Origin: JBBSOW01 sp038259365
GTDB taxonomy: Bacteria > Actinomycetota > Actinomycetes > Propionibacteriales > Propionibacteriaceae
Assembly: GCA_038259365.1 (NCBI GenBank)
Contig: JBBSOW010000003.1
Span: 20,604-84,603 of the forward strand
Reading direction: 5' to 3'
Length of the DNA: 64,000 bases
The notes beneath the pieces are model-generated. The model had not been told where the DNA came from. It worked only from the letters and a program-made list of their open reading frames with translations, and ran no database searches. This document shows positions 48,496 to 56,142 of this stretch, in pieces. Positions within the stretch are counted from its first letter, which is position 1, and each line of letters opens with the position of its first letter. Made by a program: the position numbers and the translations under genes.

Positions 48496-49446
48496 TCAGG
48501 TCCTCCCCACGGCGATGATCGAGACGATCAGGTCCTGCACCACGACCAGCGGCAGCAGCACGACCCAACCGGCCTGCAGGAGCTTGTCCGGGCGAACGAC
48601 GGGCAGCAGGCGTCGAAGGGCCACGAAGACGCAGACGAGCGCGATCGTCTTGAGCAACATCCACGCCCACGCCGGCAGCAACGGCCCCGCCCCGCCGCCG
48701 AGGAACAACGCCACGGCGAAGGCCGCCCCGGCGACCAGGAGCGCGTAGCGCCCCGCCAGGAACGCCCAGCGCTCCATCCCGGCACTATCGGCCACCACAC
48801 CGCCCGCCAGATCGTCGGCGACGGGGGCCGAGAACGGACCCCACACCGAGAACGCGAGCACCCCGAGGCAGACGACGAGGAACGCCACCGGCATCCAGAC
48901 GACGTTCCACGACCCGGCCTGGGCGGCGACGATATCGCCCACGCCCAGGCTGCCCGCGGCGATGGCGGGGGCCACGAGGGCGAACATCAACGGCAGCTCG
49001 TAGGCCAAGGCTTGGGCCAAGAACCGGTAACCGCCGATGAGGGGGTAGACCGCGTTGGGACCCCAGCCGGCCAGCCACACCACGGCCCACACCGTGACGT
49101 CCATGGCGTTGAACCAGACCACGCCGAGCGGGCTGTCGAACAACGTCCACTCGCCCAACGGGACCACGCTCACCTTGGCCAGGGCGATGGGCACCAGCGC
49201 GAAGGCTCCGACGCGCCACAACAACGTGTCGGCGTTCACCGGATGGCGAGATCGCTGCCGCCACAGCCGGGCGGTCTCGCCGAAGGGGCGTTGCCAACCC
49301 GTTCCCCACGCGCCGGGAGTGGGGCTGGAGTAGCGGGCGGCCAGCGCCCCGTCGACGACGGCGGCGAGCGTGGCGAGGCCGAGCAGCAGGACGGCGGCGA
49401 GCGCCGCCCAGGCCGGCGCCACCACGCTCAGCTCGTGGCTAATCAC
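48496..49446 (-). CDS. nuoH: Divergent NuoH-like membrane subunit
   Basis: 316 residues, about eight helices. The first-loop quinone/structural motif of normal NuoH (ERKxxGxxQxRxGPN) is gone, replaced by ARYSSPTPGAWGTGWQRPFG. The Glu-bearing helix remains as GGYRFLAQALAYELPLMFAL, and the later acidic loop is VADDLAGGVV instead of DLPEAEAELVAG. It therefore keeps the channel scaffold but not the quinone-site features. GTG 49446 overlaps the upstream stop. Confidence 0.85.
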   Translation of the reverse strand: MISHELSVVAPAWAALAAVLLLGLATLAAVVDGALAARYSSPTPGAWGTGWQRPFGETARLWRQRSRHPVNADTLLWRVGAFALVPIALAKVSVVPLGEWTLFDSPLGVVWFNAMDVTVWAVVWLAGWGPNAVYPLIGGYRFLAQALAYELPLMFALVAPAIAAGSLGVGDIVAAQAGSWNVVWMPVAFLVVCLGVLAFSVWGPFSAPVADDLAGGVVADSAGMERWAFLAGRYALLVAGAAFAVALFLGGGAGPLLPAWAWMLLKTIALVCVFVALRRLLPVVRPDKLLQAGWVVLLPLVVVQDLIVSIIAVGRT

Positions 49447-50581
49447 GGGCCGGTCCCTGTGCGAATGCTGCCACCCGGGACCCGACGAGGGGCAAGCAGC
49501 AGGCCACGAGCAACCGCACCGAGGCGAGTTCCAGCCCGGTCACGAGCTCGGGCAGGGCGGCCAGCAGGGCGGCCTCGCCGCCGGTGTTTCCCGCCCGTCC
49601 GCCGTTCGACCGCTCGGCAGCCGGGTGGCCCAGGACCGCCTCGGTCAGGGTCTCGAGGCGGTCGAAGGCGTCGCCGCGCAGGTGCGGCGGCAGGTCGAGC
49701 CGCTCCAAGACGGCGGGATCGAGGCTGGCCACACCGCGCAGCATCCACCGGAACAGGAGATTGCGACGGAGCTTCGCTTGCAGTCGGCGCACGGCGTCGG
49801 CTGCGGCCTCGCGGTCTCCGCTGAGCAGGTTCGCCCCCGCCCGGCGGGCCAGGCTGGCACCGGCCTCCCAGCCGGCCAGGCTGAGCGCCGAGGCCAACCC
49901 GTGGATGGCGTGCAGCTCTTCGTCGCCGCGGGTAGGGGACGCGAACGTCTCGACCGTCGCTTCGGTGACCAGATCGCCGGCGATGGTGCAGTTCAGCTTC
50001 AGTCCCGCGGGCCAGTGGGCCAGCACCGGTCCGAGGGGCAGCTGCAGGACGTCCATCTCCAGGCCATCGCGATCCTCGGCGCCGCTCGCCAGCGGGATGC
50101 CCGAGGGCGACATGTCCATATCCATGTCGTCGTCCATGTCCATGTCGTCGTCGTTCATGTCGTCGTCGTCCACGTCGCGATCCTCGCCGTCGGCCTCTTC
50201 CCCGGAGGCCGCGTTATCGGGGGCCAGCGCCGCCGACTGCGATCGCGTGCGCGCCGATTCCCGCTGAGCCGGGGTGTCGCGCAGCTCGGCCTGGGCCGAT
50301 TCGAGGGCGTCGCCAACCTGCGCCGGGTGCCACACCTGGGCGCGGGCGCGCGGCTCGGCCATCGATTCCCAGACCGCCTCCACCGGGTCGTCGAGCCCGT
50401 CGACGAGGGCGCCGCAGACGAGGAGGACGTCGGCGTCGGCGGCGGAGCGGGCCAGGGTCAGGCCCCGTTCGCGAGCCAGGCGATCGGCGTGCAGGAATAG
50501 GGCCAGCTCGCCCGGTGTCTCGACGAGCAGCACGTGCGCGTGCTGTGCGGCGCGGGCCGCGAGGGCAGCGGTCAGGCCCAT
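49439..50581 (-). CDS. NuoB/NuoD-like fusion, cluster ligands lost, Asp/Met-rich linker
   Basis: 380 residues. By eye, residues 46-78 (SAADADVLLVCGALVD...VEAVWESMAEPR) align with the NuoB stretch SPRQADLMVVAGTxxxKMAPxxxRLYDQMxEP, but the CC, C and C ligands of cluster N2 are absent. Residues 178-211 (LQLPLGPVLAHWPAGLKLNCTIAGDLV...) align with the NuoD opening GPxHPxxHGxxRxxLxLDGE, again without the quinone-binding His residues. The linker 128-160 is dense in Asp and Met (DDDMDMDDDMDMDMS) and could bind Cu, Ca or other cations. Start ATG 50581 with AAGGGG 7 bases upstream. NuoC is absent. It would cap the membrane arm without redox chemistry. Confidence 0.65.
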   Translation of the reverse strand: MGLTAALAARAAQHAHVLLVETPGELALFLHADRLARERGLTLARSAADADVLLVCGALVDGLDDPVEAVWESMAEPRARAQVWHPAQVGDALESAQAELRDTPAQRESARTRSQSAALAPDNAASGEEADGEDRDVDDDDMNDDDMDMDDDMDMDMSPSGIPLASGAEDRDGLEMDVLQLPLGPVLAHWPAGLKLNCTIAGDLVTEATVETFASPTRGDEELHAIHGLASALSLAGWEAGASLARRAGANLLSGDREAAADAVRRLQAKLRRNLLFRWMLRGVASLDPAVLERLDLPPHLRGDAFDRLETLTEAVLGHPAAERSNGGRAGNTGGEAALLAALPELVTGLELASVRLLVACCLPLVGSRVAAFAQGPARD

Positions 50582-50913
50582 CGAAAGGCCCCTTCGCGCC
50601 AGGCCCACCCGACGGCGAGCAGGAGCGCGCCCAAGAACACAAACATCTCGATCACCGCGCCCGCTCCCAGGCGGGCGACCACGAGAGCCCAGGGGTACAT
50701 GAACAGCATCTCGACGTCGAAGGCCAAGAAGACCAAGGTGGCCAGGTACCAGCGGACGTGGAAGCGGGAGAGGGCGTGCTCGGCCGGGGCGTTGCCCGAC
50801 TGGAAGGGCAACGTGTCCAGCGGTTCGCCGATCACCGTGAAACGTCGAATCAAAACGAGCATGGCCACCCAGGCCAGACCCGCCGTGGCCATCGCCAGCA
50901 GTCCGGTGTACAT
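50572..50913 (-). CDS. nuoA: Complex-I-like subunit NuoA
   Basis: 113 residues, three helices. The family core FHVRWYLATLVFLAFDVEMLFMYPWA is well kept. The loop that usually has ECG-x-P (the reactive Cys of NuoA) is QSGNAP here. ATG 50913 is preferred for AGGAGG directly upstream; an earlier in-frame ATG at 50994 would place the operator inside the gene. First gene of the operon. Confidence 0.88.
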   Translation of the reverse strand: MYTGLLAMATAGLAWVAMLVLIRRFTVIGEPLDTLPFQSGNAPAEHALSRFHVRWYLATLVFLAFDVEMLFMYPWALVVARLGAGAVIEMFVFLGALLLAVGWAWREGAFRWA

Positions 50914-50972
50914 CAGCCTCCTAGGCCCCTTGGACCGCCCGAGGGCGGCCGATGAACAATATCGCTCGTCAT

Positions 50973-50994
50973 ACCCTATACCCCCATGGGGCAT
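50973..50994 (-). promoter_or_regulatory. nuo-like operon promoter with CsoR-type palindrome
   Basis: ATACCCCCATGGGGCAT (50978-50994) fits TACCC-N5-GGGTA with one change (GGGCA). It matches 15 of 17 positions of the copA palindrome read on the same strand sense. On the minus strand a -10 box, TAGGGT (50978-50973), adjoins it, 60 nt before the nuoA ATG. The operator occupies the space between -35 and -10, the right place for a repressor. Confidence 0.6.
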
Positions 50995-51052
50995 AAGCGC
51001 CGGCAGGTCGAGGGAGGGGGCACCCGCTCGGTTGACCGAGGATATCGGCCAC

Positions 51053-51058
51053 TAGGGT
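51053..51058 (+). promoter_or_regulatory. -10 box of the flavohemoglobin gene
   Basis: TAGGGT, with TTGACC at 51032-51037 (15-bp spacer). CCGA-GGATA-TCGG (51036-51048) lies in between and could be an operator for a nitrosative-stress regulator. Confidence 0.4.
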
Positions 51059-51118
51059 GAGGCCGAAGCTGGTGCTCAACCCCGCCGCCGGCATCCCCCA
51101 GATTCGAGGCGCATCCCC

Positions 51119-52333
51119 ATGAAACTCTCCGCACCGTCCGCGGCTGTCGTCAACGCGACCGCGGCCATCGTGGCCGAGCACGCCGAGGAAATCACCAGCG
51201 TGTTCTATCCCGACATGTTCGCCGCCCACCCCGAGCTGCTGCGGGTATTCAACAAGGCGAACCAGGCCATCGGCGAACAACCCAAAGCGCTGGCCGCGTC
51301 GGTGGTGGCCTACGCCGTCAACCTCATCGACCCCAACGCCCCCGACTTCACCCCGGTGTTGCAGCGGATCGCCCACAAGCACGTGTCACTGGGCATCCAG
51401 GCTCAGGAGTACACGATCGTCGGGCACCACCTGCTCAAGGCGGTCGGCACCGTCCTGGGCGACGCCGTCACGTCCGAGATCGCCGCCGCTTGGGACGAGG
51501 TGTACTGGCTGTTCGCCTGCGCGCTCATCGCCGAGGAGGGCAAGCTCTACGCCCTGGCCGGGACCGATCCCGCCCATCCGTGGCGACGCTACCGCGTCGT
51601 GGAACGTTTCGAGGAGTCTTCGGAGATCTTCTCCCTCGTGTTGGCTCCGGTGGAGGGCCCGGCGCCCGCGCACGACACGGGTCAGTACGTCGCCATCGCG
51701 GTCGACCTGCCCGGAGGCGAGCGTCAGCCGCGCCAGTACACGATCTCCTCGGGCCCCCGCGGGGATTCGCTGCGGGTGACGATCAAGCGGGTGCCCGGAA
51801 GCGACGGGGCACCCGAGGGCCAGGTGTCGAACTGGCTGGCCGACAACGCGGTCCCGGGATCGATCCTAGAGGTCTCCCAGCCCGCCGGTGATCTGAACAT
51901 CGACGATTCGCAGGCGCCGCTGGTGCTCGTGTCGGCCGGCATCGGCATCACCCCCATGGCCGCGATCCTGGAGGACCTGTCCAGGCGCCAGCCCGAGCGC
52001 ACGGTTCGGCTGTTCCACGCCGACACCTCCCACGCCGATCACGCCCTCTATGCCACCCTGCGGCGTCAGGTGCTGGCTATGTCGGATGTCTCGGCGCAGA
52101 ACTGGTACGAGGCCGACGCCGATTCCGCTCCCACCCTGAACCCCGCGCGCTCGGGCTGGATGGACCTGGAGGACGTCGAGGTTCCGGCCGAGGCCAAGGT
52201 CGTCATGTGCGGCCCGCTGCCCTTCATGCGCGACGCCCGCCAATCCCTCATCGAGAAGGGGATCTCGGCGGAGAACATCCAGTATGAGGTGTTCGGGCCC
52301 GACCTGTGGGCCCAAAACCCCGACGCGGCGTAG
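51119..52333 (+). CDS. hmp: Flavohemoglobin (nitric oxide dioxygenase)
   Basis: 404 residues. The globin domain (1-140) has B10 Tyr30 (FYPDMF), E7 Gln54 and proximal His88 (IAHKHVSLGI). The FAD domain has RQYTISS and the NAD domain has VSAGIGITPM and YEVFGPD. It oxidises NO to nitrate with NADH and O2, in the cytoplasm. Diverges from the nuo-like operon across a 205-bp region with its own promoter. GAGGCG precedes the ATG. Confidence 0.95.
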   Translation: MKLSAPSAAVVNATAAIVAEHAEEITSVFYPDMFAAHPELLRVFNKANQAIGEQPKALAASVVAYAVNLIDPNAPDFTPVLQRIAHKHVSLGIQAQEYTIVGHHLLKAVGTVLGDAVTSEIAAAWDEVYWLFACALIAEEGKLYALAGTDPAHPWRRYRVVERFEESSEIFSLVLAPVEGPAPAHDTGQYVAIAVDLPGGERQPRQYTISSGPRGDSLRVTIKRVPGSDGAPEGQVSNWLADNAVPGSILEVSQPAGDLNIDDSQAPLVLVSAGIGITPMAAILEDLSRRQPERTVRLFHADTSHADHALYATLRRQVLAMSDVSAQNWYEADADSAPTLNPARSGWMDLEDVEVPAEAKVVMCGPLPFMRDARQSLIEKGISAENIQYEVFGPDLWAQNPDAA

Positions 52334-52359
52334 CGCCTCGCTGGGCTCCCGAAGCTGGC

Positions 52360-53448
52360 TCAGCGGCGGGCGGGAACCTCGAGTTCGGTGGCGGTCTCGA
52401 CGGTGAGGGCGGGCACCGTGCGGTGCCAGGTTTGCGTGCGGCGCCGGGTCTGCCACCCCATGGAGGCGTAGAGCCCGTCGGCCCCGGTGGGGGAGTCGGC
52501 GTCGACCTCCAGCGCGACCCTGTCGCGGCCGCGCTCGGCGGCGTCGGCGATGATCTGGGCCAGGAGGCTCTTGGCCAGGCCACGCCCGCGGGCGATGCGG
52601 TGCACGCCGATGTAGTCGATGTAGGTGCCGGCTCCGGCGCCCCCTCCGGCCGGGATCTCCGAGGTCACGACGGCCCCGGCGAGGTGCGGGGTCCCGTCGA
52701 GGTCCACCTGCGCCAGCCACCAATCGTCCCAGGAGGCTGTGGGGTCGCGGCGCGAGCGCATGATGAAGTCCTGGAAGCTCTCGCGGTAGGAGTTGAAGTG
52801 GTCCTCGAAGGACTCCTCCAGGATCTGGTGCAGAGCCTGCACGTCGCCGGCGCGCGGGAGGCCGTTCGAGTTCATGGCGACGGGGCGCACGCTCACCCCG
52901 GGCCGCGGCGGCAGCACCACCGTGGGATCGGACTCGCTCGGCTCGACGGGGCGGCTCATCTGCAACCAGGTGCGGACCATCGCATACCCGGCGGCGCGCA
53001 ACCAACCGGCCATCTCGGTATCGCGCTCGTCGATGTCGACGCCGAGCTGGCTCTCCTCGGCGCCCCGCCGCTCCGCCAGCAGCCCGCCGACATCGTCGAC
53101 CCACGCCAACACGCCGCCGGCGATGCGGTTCTCCAGCTCGTCGTCGAGTTCGAGGTTGACGTTGATCCGCACGTCGCAGCGCCCCGCCGTGCGATCCCGC
53201 ACCGCGGCCCACGCCTGCACGGCCCCGCGATCGTCGACGATGACGAGTTGGCGCTGCGACCACGAGGGGATTCCGATGATGTCCCGGGTGACCTCGCCAA
53301 GATCTTGAGCCGCCGTCCCCGCGACCGCCCGCTTGCCGTCGGCCCAGAGCTTGGCCACGGCGGGTATGTCCTCCTCGCCCGGCACGCGGGCAGACCAGCC
53401 GTCTGGCAGGTCGAAGGCGCGGGTGCCCGGATTGGTGATGGTTCTCAC
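52360..53448 (-). CDS. Tandem GNAT-family N-acetyltransferase
   Basis: 362 residues with two GNAT folds. The C-terminal domain (about 185-345) has the acetyl-CoA loop IGVHRIARGRGLAKSLL (R/Q-x-x-G-x-G/A). The N-terminal domain (about 18-165) is degenerate with no clear loop. Substrate unknown. The layout resembles tandem GNATs such as mycothiol synthase, but it lacks that enzyme's specific features, so I do not call it MshD. ATG 53448, convergent with hmp. Confidence 0.85.
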   Translation of the reverse strand: MRTITNPGTRAFDLPDGWSARVPGEEDIPAVAKLWADGKRAVAGTAAQDLGEVTRDIIGIPSWSQRQLVIVDDRGAVQAWAAVRDRTAGRCDVRINVNLELDDELENRIAGGVLAWVDDVGGLLAERRGAEESQLGVDIDERDTEMAGWLRAAGYAMVRTWLQMSRPVEPSESDPTVVLPPRPGVSVRPVAMNSNGLPRAGDVQALHQILEESFEDHFNSYRESFQDFIMRSRRDPTASWDDWWLAQVDLDGTPHLAGAVVTSEIPAGGGAGAGTYIDYIGVHRIARGRGLAKSLLAQIIADAAERGRDRVALEVDADSPTGADGLYASMGWQTRRRTQTWHRTVPALTVETATELEVPARR

Positions 53449-53472
53449 GTGAGTCTCCCTCGGGGTCGGCCC

Positions 53473-54024
53473 CTAGTTTAGCGGCGCCCCGTCCGCCCGC
53501 GCGCGGGCGGCGCGGACCAGGTCGAGGACCGAGTCGTCCAGTTCGGGCAGCTCGGCAACATCGAACCACCGGACCTCGTCGCCTTCGGGGAGGCCGGCCC
53601 GCGACGCGTCGGCGCGGGCGAGGAACTGGACGTCGAGGTGAAACTCACCGCCGTCGCATGGCGCCAGGTGCTTGGACAACAGCAACGGTGCCGGATCGAG
53701 GGCGCAGTCCAGGCCGCTCTCCTCTTGCGCCTCCCGCAGCGCGGCGCCCGCCAGATCGGCGTCGGTGACCTCGACGTGGCCGCCAGTTTGCAGCCACCGG
53801 CCCACGCGCCCGTGCAGGACCAACAGCGCCCGGTCACCGTCCTCGGAGAGGATCAGCGCACTGGCGGTGAGGTGGGCCGGCGAACACGTCCGGGACCACG
53901 CGTCGTCGTCCGCGCAGACGCGCAGGTATTCCTCCTGCAAGTCCGCCTGCGCCGAGGATGGCGCTGGCCACCGGCGCAGGGTCTCGCGGCATCGCTCGAT
54001 CAGGCGGTCGGCGCCGGCGATCAC
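53473..54024 (-). CDS. Nudix hydrolase
   Basis: 183 residues. Nudix box GGHVEVTDADLAGAALREAQEESGL (about 81-105) has the catalytic REAQEES core; the upstream Glu of GX5E is an Asp. Family enzymes clean up oxidised or surplus nucleotides; the substrate is unknown. GTG 54024 overlaps the upstream stop (GTGA), coupling it to the DUF2342 gene. Confidence 0.9.
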   Translation of the reverse strand: MIAGADRLIERCRETLRRWPAPSSAQADLQEEYLRVCADDDAWSRTCSPAHLTASALILSEDGDRALLVLHGRVGRWLQTGGHVEVTDADLAGAALREAQEESGLDCALDPAPLLLSKHLAPCDGGEFHLDVQFLARADASRAGLPEGDEVRWFDVAELPELDDSVLDLVRAARARADGAPLN

Positions 54025-55502
54025 GCAGGCTTGCCTCCGTCGTCTTCGTCGCCCGCCTCACCCTGCTCCTCATCCTTAGACTTTTCGCTGTTGAGCAGCG
54101 CGGCCAGCTCGGCGTCTAGATCGGTGTCTTGGCGTTCTCCGCCGACGTAACCCAGCGGATCGTCCAGGTCCGCCGAACCCGGCATGAGGTCGGGATGGCC
54201 CCACACGGCGTCGCGGCCCTCGGCGCCGCGGGCCTCCCGCAGCGCCGCCCACAGGTTGGCGGCCTGGCGCATCCGCTCGGGGCGCAGCTCCAGCCCGATC
54301 AGCGAGGCGAACGTCTTCTCGGCGGGACCGCCGGTCACCCGACGGCGGCGGACCGTCTCGTTCAACGCCTTGGCCGAGGGCATCCATTTCGAGGTGGCCC
54401 GATCGACGACCTCGTCGACCCAGCCCTCCACCAGGGCCAGCAGGGTTTCCACCGAATTCAAGGTCTCGCGCTGCTCGTCGCTGGTCGCCGGTTGCAGCAG
54501 GCTGCCCTGCAGCTGCTCGCTGAGCTGTTCCAGCGCGCTCGGATCGAACGAGCCCTCCAGCTGGCCCACCGCCTCCTCCAGGGCCGAGGTGTCGATGGTG
54601 ATGCCCTTGGCGTACTGCAGGACCAGGCCGTGGATCTGATCGCGCAGCCAGCCGGTGCCGGCGAAGAGCCGCTGGCGCGCCGCCTCGCGCAGGGTCAGGT
54701 AGATGCGCACGTCGGTGGCGCTTTGGTCCAGCCCCTCGCCGAAGGCGGCCACATTGGTGGGCAGCAGGACCACCCGCTGCTTGTCCACCAACGGCAACCC
54801 GATGTCGCTCACGCCGACGACCTGGGTGGCCAGCGTGCCCAGACCTTGGCCCATCTGCATCGCGAACAGGGTGCCGCCGCTGGTGCGCAGGATCGGCTTG
54901 AACATCTCGGTCATGCCCGCGAACGGGTTGTCGGCCTGCTCGCCCGCTCCACCGGTGAGAGCCTCCGCGAGAGCCTCGGACATGCTGTCCGCTACCGGTT
55001 GAGCGAGTTGCTTCCACACGCCCAGGGTCTGTTCGATCCACTCCGCTCGGCTCCAGGCGCCCGGCGCTCCGCTCACGCGGGGTAACGCGGTGGCCTGATC
55101 GAGCCAGCCTTCGGCAAGCTCGACGGCCTCGCGAAGCTCGGCGCGCTGATTGTCGAACGGGGTGGGGTCGGGACCCGCGCTCGCCACGGTCTTGCGAGCG
55201 ATGTCCTTGATCTGATCCCAGTTGACCCCCGACGGGCTGTCGGCGCCGCCGGGCGCGCCGAACATGGCCCCCATGCCCATCGACGAGAAGGCCTGCTGCA
55301 TTTGCTTCATCAGCTCCTCCATGCCTGCCGCCGGAGGCTGGCCGGCTCCGGGCAGGCCGCCGCCGGGGAGCTGGCCGAGGGCGTCCATGAACGCCTGGAA
55401 CGGGTTGGGCCCACCCGGTTCGCCGCTCGAGGAGTCCCCAGACTCGTGGCGCGGATCCACCTCGTCACCGGTGTCGTCGTTGCCGTGCTGGTCGTCGGCC
55501 AT
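54021..55502 (-). CDS. DUF2342 (putative zinc-dependent metalloprotease family) protein
   Basis: 493 residues with a Gly/Pro-rich, Met-containing N terminus (about 1-90) and a helical core. It is the Rv3195-type gene, next to moaE and PDZ-Lon on the other strand as in actinobacteria. The family is named for a zincin-like fold, but the expected HExxH place reads LREAARQRLF (about 279), with no zinc ligands. So it is probably a structural or regulatory member, not an active protease. The C-terminal 45 residues are acidic and disordered. Confidence 0.8.
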   Translation of the reverse strand: MADDQHGNDDTGDEVDPRHESGDSSSGEPGGPNPFQAFMDALGQLPGGGLPGAGQPPAAGMEELMKQMQQAFSSMGMGAMFGAPGGADSPSGVNWDQIKDIARKTVASAGPDPTPFDNQRAELREAVELAEGWLDQATALPRVSGAPGAWSRAEWIEQTLGVWKQLAQPVADSMSEALAEALTGGAGEQADNPFAGMTEMFKPILRTSGGTLFAMQMGQGLGTLATQVVGVSDIGLPLVDKQRVVLLPTNVAAFGEGLDQSATDVRIYLTLREAARQRLFAGTGWLRDQIHGLVLQYAKGITIDTSALEEAVGQLEGSFDPSALEQLSEQLQGSLLQPATSDEQRETLNSVETLLALVEGWVDEVVDRATSKWMPSAKALNETVRRRRVTGGPAEKTFASLIGLELRPERMRQAANLWAALREARGAEGRDAVWGHPDLMPGSADLDDPLGYVGGERQDTDLDAELAALLNSEKSKDEEQGEAGDEDDGGKPA

Positions 55503-55706
55503 GCCACCACTCCTGAACGGCAGTCCGTACCCTGCCTAGCTCGCGCGTCGGTTGTCTTCGTTCCCGCTCGGCGTCGATGGACGCCGGTGCAGCTTCCTGC
55601 CTCCATTCAACCGCACCGGATCAACTGCGCGGACCAAGGAGGATTAACCGCGCGGGCCAAGGAGGTTGGTAGGGCAGTGTTGCCGTGTGCGACGGCGTGA
55701 GCTTGG

Positions 55707-55712
55707 TAGGGT
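55707..55712 (+). promoter_or_regulatory. Leaderless -10 box of moaE
   Basis: TAGGGT, 7 nt before ATG 55720. The leader also has two near-repeats (CGCGGACCAAGGAGG, CGCGGGCCAAGGAGG; about 55634 and 55655). Confidence 0.5.
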
Positions 55713-55719
55713 TCTGCGC

Positions 55720-56142
55720 ATGCCCGATCCGACCAGACACGCCGCGATCCGCGAGACGAGGCTGAGCGTGGACGAGACGCTCGCCAGGGTCACGGGCCCC
55801 TCCATCGGCGGAATCGGTCTCTTCGTCGGCGTCGTGCGCGATCACGATCACGGAGAGTCGGTCTCGGAACTGGATTACACCCAGCATCCCAGCGCCGAGG
55901 CTGAACTCGCGCGATGCCTGACCCGCACGGGCGCGAAGTTCGGCGATGTCCACCTCGCCGTGGAGCACCGGGTCGGGCGCCTGCGGGTCGGGGACCTCGC
56001 CGTCGTCGTGGCGGCGGGCGCGGCCCATCGGGGTCCGGCGTTGGAGGCCTGTCGCTTCCTCATCGACGACCTCAAGCACCAGGTGCCGATCTGGAAGCGG
56101 CAACACCTCGAGACCGGAGTCACCGAGTGGGTGGGCCTGTGA
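55720..56142 (+). CDS. moaE: Molybdopterin synthase catalytic subunit MoaE
   Basis: 140 residues. The family pattern is present: GGIGLFVGVVRDHDHGESV, VEHRVGRLRVGDLAVVVAAGAAHR and DLKHQVPIWKRQ (catalytic Lys). It adds sulfur to precursor Z/cPMP to make molybdopterin, with MoaD as sulfur donor. Start ATG 55720, leaderless by its -10 box; the frame is open upstream. Its stop overlaps the next gene (GTGA). Confidence 0.93.
   Translation: MPDPTRHAAIRETRLSVDETLARVTGPSIGGIGLFVGVVRDHDHGESVSELDYTQHPSAEAELARCLTRTGAKFGDVHLAVEHRVGRLRVGDLAVVVAAGAAHRGPALEACRFLIDDLKHQVPIWKRQHLETGVTEWVGL

Noticed and set aside
49439..50581. Ordinary NuoB or NuoCD
   Set aside because: The CC-x-C-x-C ligands and the GPxHPxxHG motif are not present, and there is no NuoC-like domain.
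52360..53448. Mycothiol synthase (MshD)
   Set aside because: It is a tandem GNAT of suitable size, but no MshD-specific segment could be recognised, so only a family-level call is given.
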